Source of the DNA: JAYEJW01 sp034716535
GTDB taxonomy: Bacteria; Pseudomonadota; Gammaproteobacteria; Chromatiales; Chromatiaceae
Length of the DNA stretch: 7,047 nt
Direction of reading: 5' to 3'
Assembly (NCBI GenBank): GCA_034716535.1
Contig: JAYEJW010000539.1
Span: 1-7,047 of the forward strand
In this document: positions 1-6,280 of the stretch, in pieces
Position numbering within the stretch: position 1 is the stretch's first letter
Layout: each line of letters opens with the position of its first letter
Translations under genes and position numbers: made by a program
Notes under the pieces: generated by a model
Databases searched by the model: none
The model's input: only the letters and a program-made list of their open reading frames with translations
What the model was told of the DNA's origin: nothing

Positions 1-710
1 CTGGCTTGATGTTCCGCCCCTACCGGTTTCTGTTGCTCAGCTCGGGCACCGCGATCACCATGGCTCTCGTTGCCGCCTACTTTCTCGGCTGGGGGATTGG
101 GACACTGCTCATCTCGGCTTTGGGCCTGGTTGCGCCGTTTCTGTTACTAAAACGCAAGCGCGAGCGGCGTCTGGCGAAGTTCGAGGAGCAGCTTCCGGAT
201 GCACTGACGATAGCGGCTCGTGCGCTGCGTGCGGGTCTACCCTTCACGGAGGCCCTGCATCTGGTTTCGGAAGAGATGCAGGAGCCCATCAGTAAGGAAT
301 TCGGCGCCGTGTTTACAGAGATCAACTACGGGGGGGACGTGCGCAGCGCCCTCTTGGGGATCTTGGAGCGCGTGCCCAGTGTCGCCGTCATGGCAATGGT
401 GAGCTCGATTCTGATCCAGCGGGAGACCGGAGGTAATCTGGCGGAGATCCTCGATAAGATTTCCGGGGTCGTGCGTCAGCGGTTTCGCTTCCAGCGCACC
501 CTGCGCACGCTCACTGCGGAAGGCCGCCTATCGGCCTGGATCCTCTCACTCCTTCCGTTTTTCATGGTCAGCGCCTTGGCGCTGATCAACCCTGACTTCG
601 TGCCCATGCTCACGAAAGACCCATCGGGCAGAGAGATGGTGCTGGCGGCGTTCGCGCTGATGGTCCTGGGCATCCTGTGGCTCCGTCGTATCGTGCGCAT
701 CGATGTATGA
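1..710 (+). CDS. tadB: TadB, inner-membrane platform protein of the Tad/Flp pilus (5'-partial)
   Basis: TadB is a GspF-family (T2SSF domain) inner-membrane protein that, with TadC, forms the platform on which the TadA ATPase drives Flp pilus assembly. About 236 residues are visible. Numbering from the TTG at position 6, there are two hydrophobic segments near residues 8-28 and 31-49, then a basic KRKRERR stretch. The cytoplasmic T2SSF core follows, with LPDALTIAARALRAGLPF at 63-80 and the hallmark GGNLAEIL at 142-149. Two further membrane segments lie near 176-194 and 211-226, and the protein ends in the typical RRIVRIDV tail. TadB proteins are usually about 290-320 residues, so roughly 60-80 N-terminal residues are missing. 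The frame is open to the window edge, and the TTG/ATG at 6/9 are probably internal codons, not the real start. The gene is 12 nt upstream of tadC. Family assignment is confident; the start is outside the window. Confidence 0.93.
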   Translation, partial: GLMFRPYRFLLLSSGTAITMALVAAYFLGWGIGTLLISALGLVAPFLLLKRKRERRLAKFEEQLPDALTIAARALRAGLPFTEALHLVSEEMQEPISKEFGAVFTEINYGGDVRSALLGILERVPSVAVMAMVSSILIQRETGGNLAEILDKISGVVRQRFRFQRTLRTLTAEGRLSAWILSLLPFFMVSALALINPDFVPMLTKDPSGREMVLAAFALMVLGILWLRRIVRIDV

Positions 711-722
711 GAGTCGTTTGCT

Positions 723-1697
723 ATGGAATGGATGACACAAAGCGCTTCTTGGCTTGACGCGATCCTAACGGATCCCGATAAGTTGCGGATGGGACTCGTC
801 GTTCTGCTCGGATTTTCCGGGTTCACGATTACGCTCGCCCTGTACTTTTTCGTCAGCGGCCTGTTCGATCCCCTCAAAAAGCGAGTACTTTCGATCAAAG
901 GGGGGGCCGTGACGCCCGGCAAAGCCGCGACCGGAACCCTGCTGAAGTCAATGGGAGGTCTGTTGCTGCCGAAAGTTGATGCGAAGCGAAAACACGTCGA
1001 GACACTCCTGCGTCATTCAAACTTTCGCTCGGCCGGCGCCATTCAGAGTTTCTACGGCTTCAAGCTGGCACTGATGGTACTGGCTCCGGCGGTAGTCCTG
1101 GCGGTTGGGTTGGGTGCCAACCTCGTACCCTTGGCCAATGCCATTCCCTTCGCGCTTGGTGCGGGTGTGTTGGGTTTTTTGGCGCCGGACGTTGTTTTGG
1201 CTCGCATCGCGCGTCGGCGTCAAGCCCGCCTGCGCAGAGGGCTGCCCGATGCCCTGGACCTGCTTGTGGTGTGCTCGGAGGCGGGGCTTGGCCTCAATGC
1301 CGGTATTCAGCGCGTCGGTGACGAGATTGCGATAAACCACCCCGATCTCTCCGACGAGCTCCAGCTTGTCACGATGCAGGCGCGAGCGGGCATGGACAAT
1401 CGTGGGGCGCTTCAGGACTTGGTGGCCCGCACGGGTCTGGAGGACATCCAGGCCCTCGTGGCGACGCTGCTCCAGAGCATGCGTTTCGGCACCAGCATTG
1501 CCGAGACCCTTCGCATTTATTCCGAGGAGCTGCGCGACAAGCGCTTGCAGCGGGCCCAAGAAAAGGCCGCCAGGGTTGCCACCCTGATGTTGTTCCCGTT
1601 GGTGATCTGCATCATGCCCAGCTTCCTGCTCGTCATCCTTGGGCCCGCCCTGCTGGGCGCGTATCGAGCATTTTCCGGACTCAGCTTCGGTGGGTGA
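723..1697 (+). CDS. tadC: TadC, second inner-membrane platform protein of the Tad/Flp pilus
   Basis: This is a 324-residue GspF-family protein, the normal length for TadC, which pairs with TadB in the inner-membrane platform of the Tad machine. A first membrane segment lies near residues 24-46. Two more (about 112-130 and 136-158) precede a basic RIARRRQARLRRG stretch. The T2SSF core has LPDALDLLVVCSEAGLGL at 174-191 and the TadC-typical MRFGTSIAETLR at 253-264. The C-terminus is a helix of basic and acidic residues followed by a membrane segment at about 288-311 containing FPLVICIMPSFLLVILGPAL. The ATG at 723 is preceded only by a weak GAGAG, and an alternative in-frame ATG is at 732. The gene starts 12 nt after tadB, so translational coupling is likely. 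Nothing suggests damage. The call rests on core motifs, topology and position after tadB. Confidence 0.94.
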   Translation: MEWMTQSASWLDAILTDPDKLRMGLVVLLGFSGFTITLALYFFVSGLFDPLKKRVLSIKGGAVTPGKAATGTLLKSMGGLLLPKVDAKRKHVETLLRHSNFRSAGAIQSFYGFKLALMVLAPAVVLAVGLGANLVPLANAIPFALGAGVLGFLAPDVVLARIARRRQARLRRGLPDALDLLVVCSEAGLGLNAGIQRVGDEIAINHPDLSDELQLVTMQARAGMDNRGALQDLVARTGLEDIQALVATLLQSMRFGTSIAETLRIYSEELRDKRLQRAQEKAARVATLMLFPLVICIMPSFLLVILGPALLGAYRAFSGLSFGG

Positions 1698-1731
1698 GAA
1701 GCTAGGGTAGAGACAGGAGTAGGTTCCGGTC

Positions 1732-2670
1732 ATGGGCAAGAGATTCGAGTCGTCCCGCACGGTAGCGTGCGCTGCGTTGGTGCTGCTTCTCACGGGCTGC
1801 GCGTCGTCCACCACGCCCAAGCCGTCCGGACTCGGCGCCTACGGGTCCTTGTATGACGGCAAGTCGCAGGTCGTTTACGGCACCCAGTTTCCCGTCTCTT
1901 CGGCGGCCGAAGCCATACAACGCGGGGACATCGCGGTCACAAGCGGCGATCTGGACAGAGCCCTGTTCGAATACATACGGGCGTTAGATCTCGATGACGA
2001 CAACGCGGACGCGTTGTACAAGATCGGCGTGATCCATTCCGCCCGGGGAAACCAGCAGCTGGCCGAGGTCGCGTTCCGATGGGCGCTCCGGGGGCAACCC
2101 AACCAGGTCCGGGCCCTCACCGGACTTGGCGTCCTGCTGTTAAAGAGAAGGGAGTATGAAGAGAGCAAGAAGCATCTCGAAAAGGCCGTGAGCATCGAAC
2201 CGCGAATTCCGAGTGCCCACAGCGCGCTTGGTGTCATCGCCGACCTGGAAGGCGCCTATCCCCGCGCCCAGAGTCACTACTCGAAGGCGTTGGAAGGCAA
2301 CCCTAAGTCGCCGTCGCTTCTCAACAACCTGGGGTATTCCCGCTACTTGAGCGGCGACTGGAAAGGGGCGACCGCCGCCTTCCGCGAGGCGCTGATCGCC
2401 GACCCCCAGTATGATCTGGCATGGCGCAATCTCGGGCTGGTGTACGCACGGCAGCAGGAGTACACAAAGGCGCTGGACGCGCTCAGCAAAACGGAAGACG
2501 TGCCAAAGGCCTACAATGATATGGGGTATGTGGCGATGGTCTCGGGGAGGCTGGGAGACGCGGAATCCTTTTTCGAAAAGGCGATGCATCTGTCCCCGGA
2601 CTACTATGAGCTTGCCGAGACGAACGGGCGTCGAATACAACTCATGCGGGGATTGGCAGGTGCACCATGA
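1732..2670 (+). CDS. tadD: TadD, TPR-repeat outer-membrane lipoprotein of the Tad pilus
   Basis: A 312-residue lipoprotein made mostly of tetratricopeptide repeats. TadD is needed for Tad pilus biogenesis and, by analogy with PilF/PilW pilotins, probably helps the secretin or stabilises the assembly. The N-terminus has a short basic region, a hydrophobic stretch (11-20) and a lipobox LTGC with the lipidated Cys at residue 23. Residue +2 is Ala, not Asp, which predicts sorting to the outer membrane. A linker runs to about residue 55. Some six or seven TPR units then follow at roughly 60-91, 92-125, 126-159, 160-193, 194-227, 228-258 and 259-291, with the usual A/G/Y/P spacing (for example ADALYKIGVIHSARGN and SLLNNLGYSRYLSGDW). 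AGGAG at 1715-1719 lies upstream of the ATG, with a rather long 12-nt spacer. The stop codon overlaps the tadE start in an ATGA. Confidence 0.92.
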   Translation: MGKRFESSRTVACAALVLLLTGCASSTTPKPSGLGAYGSLYDGKSQVVYGTQFPVSSAAEAIQRGDIAVTSGDLDRALFEYIRALDLDDDNADALYKIGVIHSARGNQQLAEVAFRWALRGQPNQVRALTGLGVLLLKRREYEESKKHLEKAVSIEPRIPSAHSALGVIADLEGAYPRAQSHYSKALEGNPKSPSLLNNLGYSRYLSGDWKGATAAFREALIADPQYDLAWRNLGLVYARQQEYTKALDALSKTEDVPKAYNDMGYVAMVSGRLGDAESFFEKAMHLSPDYYELAETNGRRIQLMRGLAGAP

Positions 2671-3200
2671 TGCTCGCAAGAAAAAAGTCTTATCAGAGTA
2701 AGCCCCTACCGCTTCCCCGCGCAATGCGGAGAAGTCTCAAGAGGCAGGCGGGCGGCGAGGTGCTGGAGTTCGCCATTACCGCAGCGCTCGTGTTCGCATT
2801 GCTGTTCGGAATCATCGAGTTTTCCGTGGGGATGTTCGATCAAGGGACGCTCGTGAATGCGGCGCGCGTAGGTGCCAGGGAGGCCTCGCTTTTTTGGGTC
2901 GACCCCGAGAATATCGACCCCGATAACCCGGAGCTTAACCAACGGGTGAAGACATCGGAGGTGGCGGATGCAATCGCTGCCTATACGGATGATTTTCTCA
3001 TCGCGTTTTTCGCGGAGCCAAGCCCGGAGGTGCAATTCCAGGGTCAGCCGATCGAGGATGTCGCGGACACGTTCGTTGTCGGGCCGGGCGACGAGGTCGC
3101 AGTACGCCTCACTCTTGGCTACCGGCCAGCGGTCACGGCGGTGCTTGTCGACGTGCTGGACTTGAATCTCGCGGCGCAAGCGGTCATGCGGGTGGAATAG
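2667..3200 (+). CDS. tadE: TadE-family pseudopilin, first copy
   Basis: A 177-residue TadE-like (PF07811-type) pseudopilin, a minor bitopic component of the Tad pilus. A basic leader (RRSLKRQAG) precedes a prepilin-peptidase site: cleavage is predicted after Gly29, leaving GEVLEF with Glu34 at +5, as described for TadE/TadF maturation. The hydrophobic segment at 36-54 contains LFGIIE, followed by the family-typical FDQGTLVNAARVGAREA at 57-73. The rest is a periplasmic domain ending in AAQAVMRVE. An acidic, Asn/Pro-rich insert (WVDPENIDPDNPELN, 77-91) is longer here than in the neighbouring paralogue. The start overlaps the tadD stop by 4 nt (ATGA), so translation is probably coupled. An adjacent ATG at 2670 is an equally possible start. 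A later Met at residue 20 would give a more usual leader length but has no Shine-Dalgarno sequence. Confidence 0.9.
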   Translation: MMLARKKSYQSKPLPLPRAMRRSLKRQAGGEVLEFAITAALVFALLFGIIEFSVGMFDQGTLVNAARVGAREASLFWVDPENIDPDNPELNQRVKTSEVADAIAAYTDDFLIAFFAEPSPEVQFQGQPIEDVADTFVVGPGDEVAVRLTLGYRPAVTAVLVDVLDLNLAAQAVMRVE

Positions 3201-3243
3201 GCGGGGGGGGTCGACGGAGCGCGAACGCGCCGCTCAGCCCGCC
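3200..3243 (+). other. GC-rich inverted-repeat structure between the two tadE-type genes
   Basis: Directly after the first tadE stop codon, GGCGGG (3200-3205) can pair with CCCGCC (3238-3243), and inside it GAGCG (3217-3221) pairs with CGCTC (3231-3235). A run of eight G lies at 3203-3210. There is no T-tract after it, so it is not a canonical intrinsic terminator. An mRNA-stabilising, processing or attenuating structure between cistrons is possible. Folding energy was not computed. Confidence 0.4.
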
Positions 3244-3290
3244 CAACAAGGATGGCCCCGGTGGATGGATGGAAAACAGTGAAAAAAATC

Positions 3291-3296
3291 GGAGAG
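3291..3296 (+). promoter_or_regulatory. Ribosome binding site that decides the start of the second tadE-type gene
   Basis: GGAGAG lies 5 nt upstream of the ATG at 3302. The upstream in-frame ATG at 3269 has only a poor GGTGG before it. This favours the shorter product with an 11-residue basic leader. Confidence 0.6.
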
Positions 3297-3301
3297 CCGC
3301 T

Positions 3302-3721
3302 ATGAGATTCAGGGTACGACGGTTGCGCCAGCGGGGGGCCGAGCTCGTCGAATTCGCCGTCGTTCTGCCTCTGGCCCTGATCATACTGTTTGGCATTATA
3401 GAGGTCGCCGTCGCCGCTTTCGATCAGGCGATCCTCACGAACGCGAGTCGGGTGGCTGCGCGGGAGGCCATCCGCGGGGCAACGGAAGCAGAGTGGACGC
3501 AGGCGGCTGAACAGGCCGCACAGTTCATGGTCAAGTGGAACGGAACCGAGCCCCTGGACGTCGCGGTTCTGCCGGATCCGAGCACAGCGGAGGAGGGGAC
3601 CGCGCTGACGGCGACTGCCACCTATCCGTTCGGTTTCTTCGTCCTGCCACGCTTGCTCGATGCCTGGCCGGACATCACGCTGTCCGCGTCGACGGTGATG
3701 CGTGTGTTGCCCCACAGGTGA
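3302..3721 (+). CDS. TadE/TadF-type pseudopilin, second copy
   Basis: A 139-residue TadE-family pseudopilin in the position usually held by tadF. The leader MRFRVRRLRQRG is strongly basic. Prepilin peptidase cleavage is predicted after Gly12, giving AELVEF with Glu17 at +5. The hydrophobic helix at 18-38 includes LFGIIE, then FDQAILTNASRVAAREA at 40-56, nearly the same pattern as the first copy, so the two genes look like an old tandem duplication. The periplasmic part is shorter (about 80 residues) and ends SASTVMRVLPHR. The ATG at 3302 is chosen because GGAGAG sits 5 nt upstream; starting at 3269 would add 11 residues (MENSEKNRRAA) with a poor ribosome site. The next gene begins 18 nt after the stop. 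I left the symbol blank because sequence alone does not separate TadE from TadF. Confidence 0.88.
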   Translation: MRFRVRRLRQRGAELVEFAVVLPLALIILFGIIEVAVAAFDQAILTNASRVAAREAIRGATEAEWTQAAEQAAQFMVKWNGTEPLDVAVLPDPSTAEEGTALTATATYPFGFFVLPRLLDAWPDITLSASTVMRVLPHR

Positions 3722-3725
3722 ACCC

Positions 3726-3734
3726 AAGGAGGAG
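3726..3734 (+). promoter_or_regulatory. Very strong Shine-Dalgarno sequence before the tadG-like gene
   Basis: AAGGAGGAG is an almost perfect anti-SD match, 5 nt before the ATG at 3740. It is the best ribosome site in the window and fixes this start. It suggests the TadG-like protein is translated independently and well. Confidence 0.7.
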
Positions 3735-3739
3735 CAATT

Positions 3740-5008
3740 ATGCACAAGTCCCCATCTTCGCAAAAAGGCGCATCGTTCGTTTTGTGGCTGATCGCGTTGG
3801 TGCCGCTCTTCGGGGCCGCCGCGCTCGCAATCGACATGAACAACCTGTACGTGTCCATCGCCGAGCTCCACAACGCGGGGGATGCGGGAGCACTGGAGGG
3901 CGCGCTGAACCTCTACAGCGATGACGGAACGACAATTCAGGAGTCGGCCAACGACGCTGCCAGAGACGCGGCCGAGGCAAACTACTCCCGTGGGTCGGCC
4001 GTCGAGGCGAGCGTCCAACGGGGGCACTGGCGCTTCGACACGGCGGGGGGCGGCACCTTTACCGCGAACCCATCGCTCGATCCCGTGGACCTGGTCGGCA
4101 AGACCTTCCAAGAGCTGAACGACGACCTCGACGAGATTAATGCGGTCGAGGTGGTCACCGAGCGGAGACTCACACCGGTTCAGGCCTTTTTCGGGCAGCT
4201 CCTGGGCATCCAGGACTACGATACCATCGCCCGCGCCGTCGCCTACGTGGGGTACGCGGGAACCCTGTTGCCCCAGGAGGTCGATCAGCCGATCGCGATC
4301 TGCCAGGAAGCGGTACTGTCTCCGGAGGGCAGCTACGACTGCTCCGTCGGGCGTTTCATCCCAAGCTCCGACGCGCTGATGAGCGAGACGGGCGGATGGA
4401 CGAACTTCAACCAGGAGGACGCCTGTACGAGCGGCAGCCCCGATGCCGCGGAGCTGAAGGAGCTCGTCTGCGGAAGCGGAAACCCGGTGGAGCTCGTTCT
4501 GGGCAAGGACATGGGCACGCAGGGCGGCCAGGTCGAGTCGGCGTTCAAGGACCTTTATGACTGTTGGACCGCCACCACCAACAAGATCGTGCCCTGGGGA
4601 ATGACCCTGCCCGTTGTCGTGTGCGGGGAAAAGAACCTGGGACCCTGCAACAAGCTGGTGGGGGCTGTCGACCTCAATGTGCTGTACATCGTCGACAACG
4701 CGAACAAGATCGACGACGATGCACCCTGGCAGATGGCGATGCCCGACATGGACGGCGACGGGGTGAGTGACGGCCAGTGGAGCAATGACGACCCCGATGG
4801 GATCGTACGCTGGGACAGCTTCGTTGGGGCGTTCAACATTCAGCGGCCGGACGGGGAGCTGGCCGTTTGGAGCGACGACCCGCAGCTCAATGGATGGCGC
4901 CAAAAGACCATTTACTTCGCGCCGGACTGCAGTTTCCACGCACCGACAGGGCTCACGGGGGGGCTCAACTTCGGCGTCCGGGCCGATGTGCCTGTTCTTG
5001 TCGATTGA
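3740..5008 (+). CDS. tadG: TadG-like Flp pilus assembly protein, membrane anchored, cysteine-rich
   Basis: A 422-residue protein with the N-terminal signature of the TadE/TadG-like (PF13400-type) family. It has a short leader ending QKGAS, a hydrophobic helix at about 12-31, then AIDMNNLYVSIAELHNAGDAGALEGA at 30-55, which matches the family pattern of D-x-x-x-L-Y, a polar helix and D-A-x-A-L. Unlike the two TadE-type neighbours, it lacks Glu at +5 after Gly10 (Trp16 lies nearby), so prepilin-peptidase cleavage is not expected and the helix probably stays as an anchor. The periplasmic part has eight cysteines (188, 201, 229, 244, 275, 295, 303, 397), an even number compatible with disulfides. 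DMDGDGVSD at 336-344 fits the DxDxDGxxD calcium-loop pattern of dockerin/TSP3-type repeats. I see no clear von Willebrand A MIDAS (DxSxS). The C-terminal 80-90 residues are unfamiliar. A strong AAGGAGGAG fixes the start. Confidence 0.82.
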   Translation: MHKSPSSQKGASFVLWLIALVPLFGAAALAIDMNNLYVSIAELHNAGDAGALEGALNLYSDDGTTIQESANDAARDAAEANYSRGSAVEASVQRGHWRFDTAGGGTFTANPSLDPVDLVGKTFQELNDDLDEINAVEVVTERRLTPVQAFFGQLLGIQDYDTIARAVAYVGYAGTLLPQEVDQPIAICQEAVLSPEGSYDCSVGRFIPSSDALMSETGGWTNFNQEDACTSGSPDAAELKELVCGSGNPVELVLGKDMGTQGGQVESAFKDLYDCWTATTNKIVPWGMTLPVVVCGEKNLGPCNKLVGAVDLNVLYIVDNANKIDDDAPWQMAMPDMDGDGVSDGQWSNDDPDGIVRWDSFVGAFNIQRPDGELAVWSDDPQLNGWRQKTIYFAPDCSFHAPTGLTGGLNFGVRADVPVLVD

Positions 5009-5061
5009 ATCGTTTCGGGGCAAGGAACCGCGGATCGGGATTGTCCCGTCGGTATAGGGGG

Positions 5062-5083
5062 GCTGAGATGCGAGGGTCTCAGC
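5062..5083 (+). other. Perfect 7-bp hairpin in the tadG to transglycosylase spacer
   Basis: GCTGAGA (5062-5068) and TCTCAGC (5077-5083) form a perfect stem around the 8-nt loop TGCGAGGG. No T-run follows on either strand, so it is not a canonical intrinsic terminator. It sits in the 186-nt spacer 5009-5194, 112 nt before the next start codon. It may be a leader structure, an operator-like dyad or a processing site. I saw no convincing sigma-70 or sigma-54 promoter in the same spacer. Confidence 0.5.
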
Positions 5084-5194
5084 GATCCTGGGGCGCGCGT
5101 TGTCGCCAAGAGCCCAACGAAATCGGAGCCTGCATCCCTGGCTCCCGCTTGATAACAAACCAAGAGCTGAACACTGCTGCCACCGCTGACAGTT

Positions 5195-6223
5195 ATGGAG
5201 CCCATGCACCCGACGCCCTTGTCTCTTTCTAAATTTACCTGCCGTTTCGCCCTCTGCCTGCTATCGCTAGTGCCGGCGCTCGCGCAGGCCGATCGTCCTG
5301 CCTTCGAGCAGGTCCTGAGTTCCTCGGATCCTTCCCTTCTGATCCAGTGGGGAATGCGCTACCAGCACGGCGTGCGGGCACCACAGAGTATCGATCATGC
5401 GATCCAGCTCTACTGCAAGGCGGCAAGCATGGGCAATTCCGAGGCCCATTATCGGCTGGGGTGGATATACGCCAGACGGCTCGCGAAGGAAAAGGATGAG
5501 GTGCTGGCTGCCGCCTGGCTCCTTAAAGCCGCGAAAAAGGCGTATCAGCCGGCCAGGTCCATGCTGGCAAAATGGGACGTCGAGGCGAGCAGGATCCCGT
5601 TGAATCCCGACTGTGTTCTGAGTGATCGTATGATCTCGAGGACGATCAAGAAGAAGGAAAAGGCGGAACAGCCGAAGATGGCTCCTGGGAAAAAGCCGGG
5701 GCGAGGCCGAATCGAGACCCTGAAAAAGCCGGGTCGAGGCCGAATTGAGACCCTCGTGCGACAGTTGGCGCCGCGATACGGCCTGGCCCCCGAGTTGGTG
5801 CTCGCGATTGTCGAAGTGGAGTCGAATTTTAATCCACGGGCGCAGTCCCCAAAGAACGCGCAGGGCTTGATGCAGCTGATTCCAGAAACGGCGGCCCGCT
5901 TCGGGGTGACGGATCCCTGGGACCCCCAGCAAAACTTACATGGCGGTATGGCTTACCTGCGTTGGCTGCTCGATCGTTTTTCCGGGGATCTTGTTCTAGC
6001 GCTGGCTGGATACAACGCAGGCGAGAATGCGGTCGAGCGTCATGGAGGTGTGCCGCCGTACCCTGAGACAAAGAGCTATGTGCGGCGCGTGGCGAAATCG
6101 ATGGGGCTATCCGAAGACGAGCTGAAAGCGCTCGGCACGCGCGTCGCTAAGCAGGGCCTGCGCAAACGAGAGGGGATTGCTCCGGGGCAGGGCCAAGCCG
6201 TGAGGCGCGATTCTCCCGGATAA
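5195..6223 (+). CDS. Secreted Sel1-repeat / SLT-domain lytic transglycosylase
   Basis: A 342-residue periplasmic murein hydrolase that would cleave the MurNAc-GlcNAc bond in peptidoglycan with formation of 1,6-anhydroMurNAc (GH23/Slt family 1). A signal peptide (residues 1-32) ends ALAQA before DRPAF. Residues about 45-125 form two Sel1-like (SLR) repeats, e.g. SEAHYRLGWIYARRLAKEK. A basic, low-complexity linker (150-190) contains an 11-residue tandem duplication. The SLT domain (about 187-300) has the catalytic Glu209 in VEVESNF, then NAQGLMQLIPETAARFGV (221-238), and AGYNAGENAVERHGGVPPYP with ETKSYVRRV (271-299), all hallmark motifs of family 1. The start at 5195 has no good Shine-Dalgarno sequence, and the alternative ATG at 5204 has GGAG only 3 nt away. 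It follows the Tad genes in the same direction, so a role in clearing wall for the pilus is a reasonable inference, not shown by sequence. Confidence 0.9.
   Translation: MEPMHPTPLSLSKFTCRFALCLLSLVPALAQADRPAFEQVLSSSDPSLLIQWGMRYQHGVRAPQSIDHAIQLYCKAASMGNSEAHYRLGWIYARRLAKEKDEVLAAAWLLKAAKKAYQPARSMLAKWDVEASRIPLNPDCVLSDRMISRTIKKKEKAEQPKMAPGKKPGRGRIETLKKPGRGRIETLVRQLAPRYGLAPELVLAIVEVESNFNPRAQSPKNAQGLMQLIPETAARFGVTDPWDPQQNLHGGMAYLRWLLDRFSGDLVLALAGYNAGENAVERHGGVPPYPETKSYVRRVAKSMGLSEDELKALGTRVAKQGLRKREGIAPGQGQAVRRDSPG
5690..5755 (+). repeat. 33-bp in-frame tandem direct duplication in the transglycosylase linker
   Basis: Two back-to-back copies of a 33-bp unit (5690-5722 and 5723-5755) each encode KKPGRGRIETL. 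They differ at three third-codon positions (GGG/GGT, ATC/ATT, CTG/CTC), and every difference is synonymous. The duplicated segment lies between the Sel1 region and the catalytic SLT domain, where length change is probably tolerated. Confidence 0.95.
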
Positions 6224-6280
6224 TGCGATTTACTCGCCGTCCTCGGCAGAAACCCTTCAGGAACAAGAGGAGACACCGTA

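Noticed and set aside
6..11. TTG/ATG at 6 and 9 as the true tadB start
   Set aside because: The frame is open to the window edge and the product would lack about 60-80 residues normally present in TadB, so the gene most likely begins upstream.
1017..1820. A 267-codon - strand open frame over tadC and the tadD start
   Set aside because: It is the antisense shadow of tadC, with low-complexity Gln/His/Arg composition and no motif.
3269..3301. ATG at 3269 as the start of the second tadE-type gene
   Set aside because: It lacks a good ribosome site, whereas GGAGAG is well placed before the ATG at 3302, which also gives a compact basic leader before the cleavage site. It is not excluded.
5041..5060. 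TTGTCC and TATAGG as sigma-70 elements
   Set aside because: They are only about 6 nt apart, far from the 16-18 nt needed, and no better -35 lies upstream of TATAGG.
5140..5156. TGGCTCCCGCTTGA as a sigma-54 promoter
   Set aside because: The spacing between the GG and TTG elements is one base short and the invariant GC of the -12 element is absent.
3119..5209. A 696-codon open frame on the - strand across the tadE-type and tadG-like genes
   Set aside because: It is antisense to three well-supported Tad genes, has an Arg/Pro/His-rich shadow composition and no recognisable domain. Long antisense frames are expected in GC-rich coding DNA.
5068..5232. A possible small + strand protein starting at the ATG at 5068 in the tadG to transglycosylase spacer
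   Set aside because: It has a poor ribosome site, its ATG lies within the hairpin, it overlaps the transglycosylase signal-peptide region, and the sequence shows no hydrophobic or conserved pattern.
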